This document shows, piece by piece, positions 23,101 to 34,685 of a DNA stretch of 64,000 bases (positions are counted from its first letter, which is position 1; each line of letters begins with the position of its first letter). The notes under the pieces are model-generated. The model saw only the letters and a program-made list of their open reading frames with translations, was not told the DNA's origin and searched no databases. The translations under genes and the position numbers were made by a program. Source of the stretch: Membranipora membranacea (taxonomy: Eukaryota > Bryozoa > Gymnolaemata > Cheilostomatida > Membraniporidae); contig OU612067.1 of NCBI GenBank assembly GCA_914767715.1, positions 15,381,001 through 15,445,000 of the forward strand. Direction: 5' to 3'.

Positions 23101-24976
23101 AACATAACAGATGGTATATTACTACTGGACAAACTCACTTACTATTTTGGAGACACAATTGACTTCCAATGTGATGATGAGTATGGTAAAGTCCACGACA
23201 TGAAAATAGTTTGTCTTAGTAACAAAACCTGGTCTACATCTCCGGAGTGCATCAAAAACAGTATGTTATAAGAAAGAGAAGCAATTTCTGTTAAGTTTCA
23301 GATAAATGTGAGCTTATCCACCCATCTTGAGTAAACAGCTCACGCAGATCTCTGATTCTTATACAGTGCAGTTCACTTAATTCAAACCTCTGGGGACTAC
23401 AAAAATTTGTTTTAATAAAGCAATTTGAATTAATTGACACAAGAATGCATTGAGATCTGGGAAGGGACCATGTTTCCTTGTGTGAATTAACAGGAGTTTT
23501 GAATTATAAAGTTTGAATTAACCATCTTACACTGAATATTCATATTATGCAAGGCACAATTTTGACACTAATCTTGTATCCATCAAACGTGAACAGTGCT
23601 GTAAAATAATCGGTTTTTTTTCTTAATTAAGAAAAACAGTTGTTACCACTACCTCACAGGCTCACTCTTCCTGTTGGAGTATTTCGACCTTGATCTCTAT
23701 TGCTTTCATTCTGTAATTATAGTTGAGAGTGCCACACAGATGAAATCAACAAAAGATCAGAAGGCAATCATTATACTGGCCGTAACAGTAGCATTGCTTA
23801 TTATGGGGATGTTTGTGATGGTAGCTCTCTATCTGGTTAGGAAATGGAGGACAGGAAGGTTTGTAACATTGAGTCAATGACTGCCCTACTATGACAATTA
23901 TGTTTTGGTCAGATTATATATATGAATATTGTGTATACATACATGTAGCAATATGAATAAAGTTATGATAATGTAATCTGCTACCATCCATTCTGTGTAG
24001 CCTTGTCACTCTGTGTGAGCCAATCATGAATATTTACATTGACAAGGCAGGAGTCAAGAAAGGAGTCAAATCTCACAGTTAGAATAAGTGTACAATATGG
24101 ATGTAAAAAAAACCACATAAGCAATAAGGTTTATGACCACGTTCAGCACCAATGACACGCATATTTGCCACATCACGAGAGTTAAAGAACATTAACCCTT
24201 TTGACCTACATTGTAACAAACAAGATAACCCATTGCCTATTTTCAAAATGAATGTAGGTCAAAGAAAGCATCAGGCCAACGGGAGAAAGAGCTGAACCAA
24301 CGGCACATACCAGAGGACATAAGTAAGCAAAATGCTTCGTGGCATAAATAGATCACAATAAATTGATCTCAAATATTATCAGCAGTTCAAACAAGAATAC
24401 CATAATATGGTTTGGTTTAGCCTTGTCCTGTACTTGTTTCTGTGGTGCAAAGGAAAATCCCTGAAACAAAAAATGTGTCAGCTCGAAAAGACTAGATTTG
24501 GTTGCAACTGTGTCACGGGTTCAACATTTCGAATCAAGACATTATATTCATTTGAAACCACTGCTGCAATTACTTAATTCTCTGCGAGCAATTCGGTACC
24601 CATTCTGCTCGGAGGCTGTCTTCTTATTCATCATACAAAAATCGTATCAATGAAAAATGGCTTCAATGCTGATTGATGTAGGAGCCCTGAATGATAATAA
24701 TGGATCTGTCAATATTCTTTCACAGAATCAGTACCTCAGAACGGTTTATATGAAGAGGTGTGTGGTATTCCAGGTCAAGCCGTAAAACCACAACCCTCTT
24801 ACAAGCACAGACAGCAGCAAAAGACAAAACGGATGATCCATCATAATCAGGCATATGAGAACACAGAGTTTAATGATCCTATCCACGGCAGCGCGACAAC
24901 AGAGGCAGCACAAGGAATGTATGAATCTATGACTGTACAGGCAGATCACACTTACACTGAGCTTAGCAAAGCATGA
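20109..24976 (+). CDS. CUB/sushi single-pass receptor with tyrosine-motif tail, copy A
   Basis: Exons: 20,109-20,496; 20,843-21,178; 21,921-22,115; 22,219-22,431; 22,730-22,942; 23,075-23,260; 23,723-23,858; 24,726-24,976. Exon 1 gives a signal peptide (MSFYVVLTALLVSSAHT) and a CUB-like, N-glycosylation-rich module. Exon 2 is a second CUB-like module (GIVSSPYPG). The next four are sushi (CCP) modules with paired cysteines and WTW or TWST cores. All extracellular junctions are phase 1, so modules can be added or skipped without frame change. The next exon has a membrane segment (IIILAVTVALLIMGMFVMVA) and basic stop-transfer. The last encodes LYEEV, AYENTEF, MYESM and TYTEL, tyrosine motifs like SH2-docking or ITIM-type sites. 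The donor at 23,858 is phase 2 but the last exon needs phase 1, so a small exon may be missing. AATAAA occurs at 25,188. A surface recognition receptor is inferred; the ligand is unknown. Confidence 0.8.
22607..22718 (+). pseudogene. Truncated sushi exon in receptor copy A
   Basis: After a good acceptor the frame reads like the start of the exon at 23,075 (TCDLAGIINITDG), then after VDTIK runs into LFYVFFF and a TAA. The second half with the C-terminal cysteines is missing, and the next exon's acceptor follows 10 bases later. Skipping it preserves the frame because neighbours are phase 1. Confidence 0.7.
23364..23534 (+). mobile_element. pogo/Tc1-type MITE in receptor intron, copy A
   Basis: A 171-bp segment starts CAGTGCAGTTCACTTAATTC and ends CTTACACTG, with inverted AATTCAAAC near both ends and TA before the left end. 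It is the same family as 3029-3203 in opposite orientation. Copy B equivalent: 63,688-63,858. Confidence 0.6.
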
Positions 24977-25788
24977 TTATTAGACTATCAATCACATATT
25001 AAGAAGCCCAAACTAATTTTGGCAAAATATCCATTTTTTTACAATATATTACCCATATATATATTATGTCTGTAGACTGAAGATTTTGAGATCAAGAAAC
25101 TGACCAGCTGAAACTATTATCATGCCATTTCTACTTGGCCTGTGTTTTGCTACAAACTAATTCCACAAGACTGTTCTTTGGCAACACAATAAATGACGTT
25201 CTGATGACGGCTTTATTAAGTCAGTGTTACATGAATTGAGTATGAATTAACTTATTCACTCCTATATATGTATTTTTACTTTAGCAAAATACCAATTAAA
25301 ATCATGAGATGTGTTCATAATCATAATTCAGCTTCACACATAAGAGAAATAAATTGCTACCACTGATGTCTACCTAGCAATAAGAAAACCTAAAAAATTG
25401 TGCTGAAACATCAGATATTCATTCATTATTTGCATACTCCTTTGTTATTTAAATATATTTTCATAATTCATGATGACAACTTTTATACCGAATATATATA
25501 GTGGTCAGAAGAAATACAAAAGATACATGGATGGAGTAGAGCGATTAATGCATGGTTGTATGGTGAGTATAATAATATATATATATATATACTAGAAATG
25601 CGGCGATCATAAATGCCACAAAACTTCAGGGGTGTGGATGATATAAACTCAGGTTGTCGATCGAGTTTATAATGGATGTCCAATCGGCGGTGTCATTATA
25701 AGTGCAAATTCAAATAGCTGTCCTTTCCATGCCATGCACCAATGAGGTAGACAGCCTGAGTATCGTTCTCCTATTATGTGGCAGAACT

Positions 25789-25807
25789 CCCCCCCCCCCC
25801 CCCCCCC
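25789..25807. repeat. C19 homopolymer
   Basis: Nineteen consecutive C residues, unusual in this AT-rich context and a likely spot for sequencing error. Confidence 0.95.
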
Positions 25808-25854
25808 ACAAATATTTTCAGTGTGTACAGCCATAGAATATAGCGCAACAATCA

Positions 25855-26258
25855 TGTTATAATTGTGGTATATTTATATATTGTATCAAAATAAGGGGTC
25901 CTCCCCTTGCTTTTTTTAATCTGGCCTCACCGGAATTTTAACTCAGGCCTTAAGTGCTGAGATCAAACACACCAACCGCTCAGCCACGCTGAGCTGCTGA
26001 ACAAACTAATCCAGGTGCTTAAATTTAATGATGAAGTGGGTGCAAGTAGTAATAAATAGGTACCAAAACAAAACAAGTTAAACCACTAAGTCGTAAAAGA
26101 GATAATATGTAAATAAAATCATTAAATGCTATAATTTTGGTATATTTATAAATAAAAACTATGGACCTCTTTGCTTCTTTTCGGGCCTCAACCGGGATTT
26201 GAACTTGGGCTACTTGCGCTGTGATCGAGCACACTAGCCAACCCGCTGAAGCATAGAG
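25855..26258 (-). repeat. Two copies of a tRNA-derived SINE
   Basis: Minus-strand units at about 26,000-25,855 and 26,258-26,125 each start with a tRNA-like head (TGGCTGAGCGGTTGG, a good A box, in the first; AGTTCAAATCCCGG, a good B box, in the second). Each then shares a tail containing AAGCAA, GGACC/GGTCC and ATAAATATACCA. The shared tail beyond the tRNA part supports a SINE family. Confidence 0.65.
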
Positions 26259-26816
26259 ATTTTCATTGATCCTATTCGAAATATATGGGTAAAGTAAGCT
26301 GTTTTCAAATTTTTAATCACCTTCAAGCTTTCATGGCACATATCAGACAAAAAATATAATTAGCACACCTTCATCTGGATTTACCACACATATGCGGTAG
26401 AACACAGGACTGTGATACAGCTGTTTCTTCTACTCTTTCTCCAAAACACATTTTGAAAAAGTGATATGATGCACTGGGTATGGGTTTTTAATTTTATATA
26501 CACATGGATTTATCATAAATACAAAACTGAGTTTTGTGGATAAAATAAAAGAGGGTCATTTTTTCAACTCTAAATAACAAGATTTCTTCACTATTTGAAA
26601 TGCACTATTATCTTGGTAGACAGCGGCACAAAGTGAATCAAATCTTATTGGCCGTGTTGTAACAGCCAAGAAAATGATTATAATAGGTATATCATAATAT
26701 TTGGACACATATATATATATATATATATGTATATGTAATACAATAATTAAAAATTTACACAGTTTTTAGCTATTTGTTTCACAGCACTGAGCTTGGATGC
26801 TGCCACAGGTCTACTC

Positions 26817-26900
26817 AAAAACCTGGGACTTTGGCAATGTTTGACTTCCCCCCACAAACTCAAAGGGGGGCAGTCGAACGATGCCAAAGTCCCAGGTTTT
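26817..26900. repeat. 84-bp hairpin with ~35-bp arms
   Basis: AAAACCTGGGACTTTGGCA at 26,817 is mirrored by TGCCAAAGTCCCAGGTTTT ending at 26,900. Pairing continues to CCCCC/GGGGG around an A-rich loop. Confidence 0.85.
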
Positions 26901-27295
26901 GGTACTTTTAACCCACGCCGCATAAGAAAAACGTGCTGAAAAAAGGGTTATCTTGAAAACCGCTTATGTTAGGATGAAAATGACTTTTGATTCAGAATCT
27001 GCACTATTAAAAACTGATAGGTACATAGCTTGGGAAATAATTTTGGTGTTCGGATAATGAACTCTATAAGTATCTGCCAGTTTTGCGGACAAATTTTATG
27101 GAATTTTTCAGGAATTTCGTCACTACAATTAAGATTTATCAACATTCTTGCCTCCAATGATTTGGAAACCCTGTCTGCCAGGGTTTTCAATGGTGTAGAT
27201 TCTGATTCAAGAATCATTTTTATGCTAACAAAATTGGTTTTCAAGATAACCCTCTTTCAGTACGTTTTTCCTATGCATTTTGGGTTTAAAGTACC
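26901..27295. mobile_element. Foldback element of ~395 bp
   Basis: The left end GGTACTTTTAACCC pairs with the right end GGGTTTAAAGTACC, and imperfect inverted homology continues for over 100 bp on each side (for example AGGGTTATCTTGAAAACC / GGTTTTCAAGATAACCCT). It abuts the preceding hairpin directly. A 91-codon minus-strand frame within it is explained by the palindrome. Confidence 0.75.
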
Positions 27296-27844
27296 AATCT
27301 GAGAGAGGACAACTCCAAACTGAGGCCTAAATCAGAGCTCAGAAGACTGTTCATATGACCACAACATTTGGTGAAATTCGCTCAAAAATGCCAAGTTAGT
27401 ATAATATGTAATCTGGATCCTGCCATAAAATATTGTTTATGTTTCTGACCTACCAATACGCTGCAGTAGAATGGTTGAATACTTTGGACATTTGGTTGGG
27501 TCTGTGCCTGACTTGACCAGTGTTGAATTTACCTCATCGCATTTGAATATTTAATTATAAATGTGGTAATAGCATTGGCTTCTCTGCCTAATGGCTAAGA
27601 TCAGAGTGTCACTGCCAATGGGTGATTAGTGTCGAGTTTTCTATTATTACATTCTTAGTATGAAGATTTTGGGCAACTTGCATCCCTCTTCAGGGGCAGC
27701 CCACCTGTTTTCTCATAAACAGGGATAGCAATCATTTTATAAGAAGTGGTTCATCAGTCTCATCTGACCTAATTAAAGGTGCGCTGAGCGATTAGAAACA
27801 AAGCCATTTACATAACTCCTTTGGATTGTTGGTGTTTCTTATAT

Positions 27845-28829
27845 CGCAAAGAATTGTGGTATTTGTAAATTTTACAATCATCACTCAAACATGTAACATT
27901 AACATTGTAATCACTCGTACAGACATCGCCTATGAGAAAAACAAATACTATCACTACAGCATCACTTCCGAAACCCTAAGTGCTGCACAGAAAGTGCCTT
28001 CTTGGTAAGTGGACTTTGATTAAGCTCCTCAATCTGTGGTGTGGCGCTGTTGGCGACTTATGATGAAACAGCCGCTGACAGAAATCTTAACGGTATGCAC
28101 ATATTAACTCACCGAAACTGCTCTAAGAGCAGGAACCTGTCTAGAACCCTTGAGGTTGTGTTGAGGACAATTCGGTGCAACGCTGCATTGTATAGGGCAA
28201 CGGTCCTGATTTAATAGTGCAGAAATAGGCAGCCAACTCTTTTGCTTCAAGCGTTTTATTGAACAAAGATGATAAGAATCCAAGACGAAAGTGTGTATAA
28301 ATTTAAAATTCTATTCTGATATAGTAAAGTATACTGTTGTCATTTCTTAAACAGGAAAACAATTCAACAGAGCAGTCCCTGTATGGTATCGTCTCGATGC
28401 TGGGCAGCAGAACCTGTTTGTCTCATATCAAACTGCAGAGCGGTACATGTGTTGTCTCTTCACAATACTGTCTACTAGTAACATTAAATGAAAGCTCTAC
28501 AAGTAGAAGAAAGCTATATTGCACAACTGATGTCTCTAAATAAGCCAGGTAGGTTCACTAAGCAGAAGTGTGAGGACAATTTTCAAGACAGAACTGCCTT
28601 TTATGATTCTTGGGGGTATCAAAATAAATTGATAATAGATTTTAGCAAGGCACAAGCAGGCATTACACGCGTGTTTAGAAGATAGACTGCTGTAGGATGC
28701 ATATAGTCACAATGATAATACTCCATCTTCTACTTTTTTTTCAGTTCAGCACAAATCAATCGAGAACTACCTCTGATTTCACTAGTTGATGATGACTCTA
28801 TAAGATACGAAGAATAACATTGTGTCTAT
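27845..28829 (+). CDS. Possible exons of an unrecognised extracellular protein
   Basis: Three exon-like blocks were seen: about 27,856-28,005 (ends before GTAAGT; VFVNFTIITQ), about 28,356-28,548 (after a CAG acceptor and before GTAGGT; contains NNST and NESS sequons in one frame) and about 28,742-28,829 (after TTTTTTTCAG). Phases do not agree for any single reading and all three frames of the middle block are open for long stretches. A decayed or misread receptor-like gene is possible, and so is chance. Confidence 0.2.
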
Positions 28830-29099
28830 TGTGATTTAATATTAATAATAGTATAATTTAATGAATTAATAGAATATTGGTAATAATAAGAATAAGTCAA
28901 TTACGTAATATAATTCAAATAATTTTAATATAAGAGTAAATGCATAACAATTGAACAAATAATATAAATATAACGTATAAATACAATTTATTTGTATATA
29001 AATTATAATATAACCATGGACATGTGTGAGGCAATGAGGAAACAGCTTCAGTGCATTGTAAAGTAATGCCAGATATGATAGGTACCGAAGAAAAATAAT

Positions 29100-29818
29100 A
29101 CCTACTTGGTTGCTCCGATAGCATTCTTCCGGTTAGCGCATCCGCGATAGGTTGCCTGATAAAAGAAGCACCAATCAGAAACAGGGCGGCTCCTTAATAT
29201 TCTTTTCCATTTCGACAAACATTTCTTGTTTGTTGTGAGTACAGAGGTTTGTCTAATTCAAGAATAAATATTATAGTAAATTAATTACAATATATGTATA
29301 TTCTGAAGGAACAAATAAATATTATTGTAAATCAATAAAGATAGATGCTCCTTTAAAAAGAATAAATAAATATAATAATATTAGTAATATAATTAATATA
29401 ATTTATATAGTTTTTGCGTAGCTGACATTATCATAGTGTTATTTTTTTGTTCATGCTGAGAAGTAAATGATTGTGCTCATACAGATATTGTCATCTTGTG
29501 AATTGTTAGAATACAGATTATTCTAAGACTAATTAGGAATAGACGTACCCTCTTAAAGAATATATATAACAATAATAGTGATATAATAAATAATATATAT
29601 CATTAATATTATATACTTTCTACAAAGAGAATAATCAATCTATCCTTCTCACCATAACTGGGTGGTGTAAATGACACAACTTCAGTGTAAGTGACATTTT
29701 CATGTATCCATTGAGCCTCTATAAGCAGCCTATCAATATCTATCTTATTTTTCCGCTGCCGCATTGTATCGAATCTTTTTGTTTTATGTTTGCTGTTATC
29801 ATTGATCCATTCTTTCAT
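29100..29818 (-). pseudogene. Relics of small membrane-protein gene, opposite strand
   Basis: The minus strand at 29,210-29,100 matches the membrane exon of the gene at 35,363-35,465 (GGAGCCGCCCTGTT, GCGGATGCGCT) but has a TAA in place of TTT and an indel. The minus strand at 29,818-29,609 matches the last exon: it has EAQWIHENVTYTEVV against EAQWVHNNVTFTEVV. The order is reversed relative to the intact gene, so these are rearranged remnants or parts of two copies. Confidence 0.6.
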
Positions 29819-30105
29819 GGGAATGACTTTTTCCGACCTGGATATAGCAATTCTACAGAAGATAAATCGTATTTAAAGGAGCTGTTGCTACATTATGTCA
29901 TGAGCGCTCAGTAGTGTGGCATTTGTCTATACTTTTTAGATTTGTTAATTTGAGCATGCTTTTATGGAAGATTTTTCTATAAAATAATTGAGCCAATGAA
30001 TATGAAACAAAGATTTTCTTCTTCAATCGTCTCCTTTGCGATACATGATGACGCTGTATCCTCTTTTTTGATCGCGACTCATTCATATCGATATCAGATT
30101 ATATC

Positions 30106-30425
30106 TTATCCATGACGAGGGAGACAACTTGACATTGACATTACCGTTTTGTTCTGAAGCATTCTGCACAGGTCAATGAAGAAATGATATTGAATTTGAT
30201 TCATCTTGTCTGGGTACCTAAGATCAGATATCAATGAAAGCCGATCATTTGGAAATACTTGGACCTCAATTGAAAACTGGTTTTTGTATCTGCTAACCTT
30301 GAACTTGAAGAGTTGCCTTTCTTGATAGAAGGGAGAGCTGCCATCACCACGCTGCGATGATAGTCTTGTATCCAGCATGCAGAATGGTTCTCAAGGAAAG
30401 GAGCCAACGCAATGGTTAGGTTCAC
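30106..30425 (-). other. Unrecognised open frames
   Basis: Two overlapping minus-strand frames of 90 and 64 codons lie here. No splice structure, repeat or family was recognised and there is no second copy in the window to test conservation. Confidence 0.15.
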
Positions 30426-30429
30426 CTAC

Positions 30430-32150
30430 ATACAATAAGACCTAGGTTTTTTAAGTTTACTGTTTGAGTACTGAATTGGGATATTACCATTTCAAGTAAC
30501 GTTTGTTTCTACTAGGGTGTGAATGGGTTATGTCTCCCAGGTTTCCCCAGAGTCCAGCTCTTAGACAATGAAAATGACATGATGCGAGGTCTTTGAAGTT
30601 TGCAAAGTTTGGAAAAATGGAACCAAGTCACATCATCTGTTAAGACGAAACCATTAAATTTCGCAATCGAGAGTTGACCTTAGCTCTATGACCTTCAGTG
30701 AGTACCATGGAATCTACTGTTCACTACTCATCAACACCTAAAACTTGTGCGGAGGGTATTCTTTGTACATAATTCTCATACACAGTATATTAAATAATCA
30801 GCAAGGAGCCAAATTCTGTAAACCTTACGAATTGCAAAATTGCTGTATTTATTAATATGGAGTGCACAGCCGCCACACAAGTAAGACATGTGCCAATGCA
30901 AGTTACAGCAGTCTCGTGTTTTGTAAGATTAGAAAGTTTCATAGTCATCTACTAGGGCTTAATGGAAATTTGTCATTATTATTGTTCAAAAAATATAAAA
31001 GTACATGTAGTATCATATTTAGTTGGTGAACTCGTTCATGAGTCATTCCATAGACGGGTCGGCGCGCTCACCCAGCCTCATACACTGCCATGTATAGTCT
31101 ACAAACTGAGTCTGCTGTACTAATCTACTCATTCTCTGATAGTGACGCTCTGAAAAATGCAAAAAGGTAGTTTAAAATCGTGATATCAACAATAGTAATA
31201 ATTGTTATATATTTTGATATAATTAAGTATATAGTTGTGTTTATTAGGGGGTTCAAGTTCCGTACATATATCCTTCCCGTGAAAGCGCATGGGGGAATTA
31301 TAATCACGTCTCATCTTGTATAAAACATTAAACTGTTGGTTGCGCTGACAAATAATTCTCAACAGATGCCCTGCTCCTCACAATGTTTTACATCTTTAAC
31401 CACACCAGAGCTTACGAACAACTCCAGTATAACTTTGCCTCACACTCAAAACAGATTTGGGGGTCCCAACCCTGCTCATACAAAACTGCCTCACATAACT
31501 CAGATGGATTGGATACAGCATGTTTCAAGAGCTATCTACTCCTAATGTACATAATAGTGATAAAAGTTATTTCTTTTGTCTTAAAATGTTCTTCTTTCAT
31601 ATTGAAATGTATATTATGACCACTAATAGCCTCTCTTGGCAGGCTATACCAGTACCGAATAAGCAATTAAATAGTCCTAAAATACTGAATATTTCAATGA
31701 GTGAGTATGCCGTATTAATTGAATATATTGCAGTCACAGCTCAAACAATCTAACTCGGACATAGTATGCTGGACCCCTATTTTAGCCAATGTGTCAGCGC
31801 CACGAACATTAACCATATTAACTTAACCATTTAAATGTTTTTACTTTTACATGTTTGTGATCGACTCAACCGACTAGAGCCAACACTGTCTAGGTCCCCT
31901 AGCGTTTATCCTACCGTAAAATCTGACCTTATCTAAGACATTGACTATTTCCTCTTTATTAAAATGCGTATCATGGCCTCTGCCTAACTAAACTATCACA
32001 TTATTATAACCCTATAACCCTATAATACTGAGTGATTCAATGAATCAGTACGCCCTATAAATATAAAAATGCTGATGCATTTCAAAAGCTATGACATGAT
32101 TATGTTGGTCCCCTCCCACCTCCCCTGTGTCCAAGTCTGCTGAAGTCTGA
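30430..32150. other. No gene seen
   Basis: AT-rich sequence with short frames only. The final C-terminal exon expected for TBL3 copy B should lie here or further left but was not found. Confidence 0.4.
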
Positions 32151-32520
32151 GTTATGTGCGCGCCACTGTACCTGTATAAGGAAGGAGACCCTCTAGAGTA
32201 GATTTAATATTTCCCAGCTCCAGTAGATCATCAGGACTGTGAATTCTTAAAACCTGATTGAGAAGTAGCTGAGCCTCGTGACAATTCTTACTGTTTGTGT
32301 TCCAATCAACACAGAATCTCAACAACACATCTGTGTAAAGTAAAAAATACATGTTAAATAATTATAATATCTTCTATCATAACATTACTTGGTTAGAACA
32401 AAAACAACAGCATAATTATATCAGTTTGATACCTGACAATGCAATCCAAACCAGGTTATAGCAACAAGTAAACAGTTCAGAACTGATACCATAGTTAACT
32501 GTGTTGTTTGATAGATTGTA

Positions 32521-32725
32521 GGAAGAGGAGGGAGGGGAGGGGAGGGGAGGAGGGAGGGGAGGAGGGAGGGGAGGAGGGAGGGGAGGAGGGAGGGGAGGAG
32601 GGGGCAAAGACTTAAAACTAGATCTAAATGACACAAAGCAAAGAGAGAGGAGGGGGAAGGAAGGAAAGGGGGAGGGGCTAGGGGAGGAGGGGAAGGGAGA
32701 AGGGAGGAGGGGAAGGAGGTAGGGA
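32521..32725 (+). repeat. G-rich polypurine tract in a TBL3 intron
   Basis: About 200 bp made almost only of A and G, with repeated units like GGGAGGGGAGGA. Many runs of three or four G on the plus strand allow G-quadruplex or triplex formation. The reverse strand reads as a proline/serine frame, an artefact of composition. Confidence 0.9.
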
Positions 32726-34257
32726 AAAATAGATCTAAAGGACATTGTGTACTGACCTATCTGTGTCAGCTTCAGATGTGACACTGTATCATAGAGTGTC
32801 TCCTCATTCTCATTACTTAGTATCTCTACAAATATAACCATGAATAAGAGGCTGTCAGAAATACACACAGAATTAGAGCAATACATTAATAAAAAAAAGT
32901 TTCATCTATTTTTCTATTTTTAAAATTCTTGCTCCTATTATGATCACCATACAACCATGTGTCATTTTGGGCAAAAAGGAAGTTCATATCAATAAGAAAT
33001 TGACTTTGCTAGATATGCCTTCTCTATTTTTTCAGGGCATCAGATATAATGTATAGTGAAACATCACATTATTGCTATGGTATAATTGAGCATGAAATGA
33101 TTTGAGGCTCATATTTGACATATGCAAAGCTTTAGGACACGTCCAAAATCATCCAACATATAGTGTCAGAAAATCACATAAAAGACCTTGACCTAAACTC
33201 CTTTTGAATCCCAAGCTCAAACTGCACCATGGCAAATATATCACCATCATCCCCTTCTATACAGTCTCTTGTTAAGAGAGGGTGGTGAGACTCACGGCGG
33301 ACTATATTCAGAGTATGATGAGGTTTCTCCATAGTTAGAGCTAAACTAAGAGCCTCATGGTATCTCTTCTCGTGAATGAGGTTAGACAACTCCTGCTGCT
33401 TTAGTAAAGATTTCTCCTGATTCTTTCTCAGCTCTTCCACTTTTTCCACAGTTACATCCTACAATAAAATGACGTTTGTTTGCACACTGATCAGGTTGTA
33501 TATTATACATTATTAATTTATAACATGTGTCTCTGATAGTTAGAGAATTAGATAATTTATCTAGCCTAAGTATCTTCACAAGAGATCTCACAGGGCCAGG
33601 AAAATATCAGTAGGGATGGGTTCATGGTTTTGTTTGGACAGTTACCCCCGTTGTTCTCTGGTAGACAAGCCAATAGGCCTTGGAACGGGTGCCAAAAATC
33701 CGGACCGGGTCAAGTTTTAAGGTCGTGGCTTAGGCTATCAAGCAGGCTAAGGTTTGATGCCCGTTCCAATCCTACCAACCATGATATGCATTAAATCACA
33801 CTGGCACCCTGGTATCCAAAAAGGCTCAAAGTACTACTGTTGATAATATTTTGAATATACCTTCCACACAACTATGAGAGCTCCAGCACATCCAGTAATC
33901 ATCCTATCCTGATTGTTCTTATCACATGACAGAGCCCAGCACCTCTCCTCATGCTGCTCAAATGTCTTCACCAGCTCGTTATCCTTAATACTCCACAGCT
34001 TCACCAGGCCTGAGTCATCACTGGCGTAAATACAAGATCAATAGAGACAAATATGAAAAACGAGGCAGTTAAAAGTGTATAATGAGAAAGAAAGAAAACC
34101 ATTAACATACTACTACAAAGTAGCTATGTGCTTATAGGTAGGACTAGATCCACTTGACTATAAAAATTGGTCCTGGTATATAATCCTCATGCACCTTTAG
34201 GTAGAACATTTAGACTCTGTTACATGAAGGATAGACGACTACTCAGCATTGAGGAAC

Positions 34258-34491
34258 TCAGCGTATCTTAATGTATTGTGTCTGGAATATGTATCCAAAA
34301 TTCAATCCTAAGATGGTAATGTGTGCAGTGATTTGATTCAGCTGTCTCAGAGAGTTGGTCGGACTTGTAGGATAAACTGCTTTTGAAAAATCATTTAATT
34401 CAATTTCTTCTTTTTCACATGGTCTTATTGGCCATGGTACATCGGTCAGTGATTTTAATAAAGTATATATTTTTTTTAAAAACTTTAACAA
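34258..34491 (-). other. Unrecognised 77-codon frame in a TBL3 intron
   Basis: Reads DVPWPIRPCEKEEIELND and continues to a stop at 34,258. Its composition looks protein-like but no splice sites, homologue or second copy was recognised. Confidence 0.2.
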
Positions 34492-34685
34492 CCCGCATCA
34501 AAGAAAATATATTTTCGGTCTGAAACGGCTAATTTTTTTTGAATCAATAACTTTGTGCATCTGTATTTATCGTGTACTTTTATGCTTTGCTTCATTTGGA
34601 TTGTTTGAGTGGCTTCATTTGTAAAGAATTTGCAGTATTTCTTAGTTGCAGAATTAATCACCTATTCCAAATTCAAAAAGTTACA

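Larger units (their letters stand above)
1..23660. repeat. Tandem segmental duplication, copy A
   Basis: Nearly the whole interval has a same-order, same-orientation counterpart at 36.08-64.0 kb, differing by eye at a few bases per hundred plus indels. Copy A alone has a 288-bp inverted-repeat insertion near base 65, a palindrome-rich 0.55 kb at 15.46-16.01 kb and a ~0.56 kb stretch at 16.60-17.15 kb. It lacks the LINE and the 365-bp insertion found in copy B. The left edge of the duplication is at or before base 1. Real tandem duplication and artefactual joining of two haplotypes are both possible. Confidence 0.93.

Noticed and set aside
32416-32886. 156-codon minus-strand frame rich in proline and serine
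   Set aside because: It is the reverse reading of the polypurine tract joined to a real TBL3 exon end; low complexity explains the open frame.
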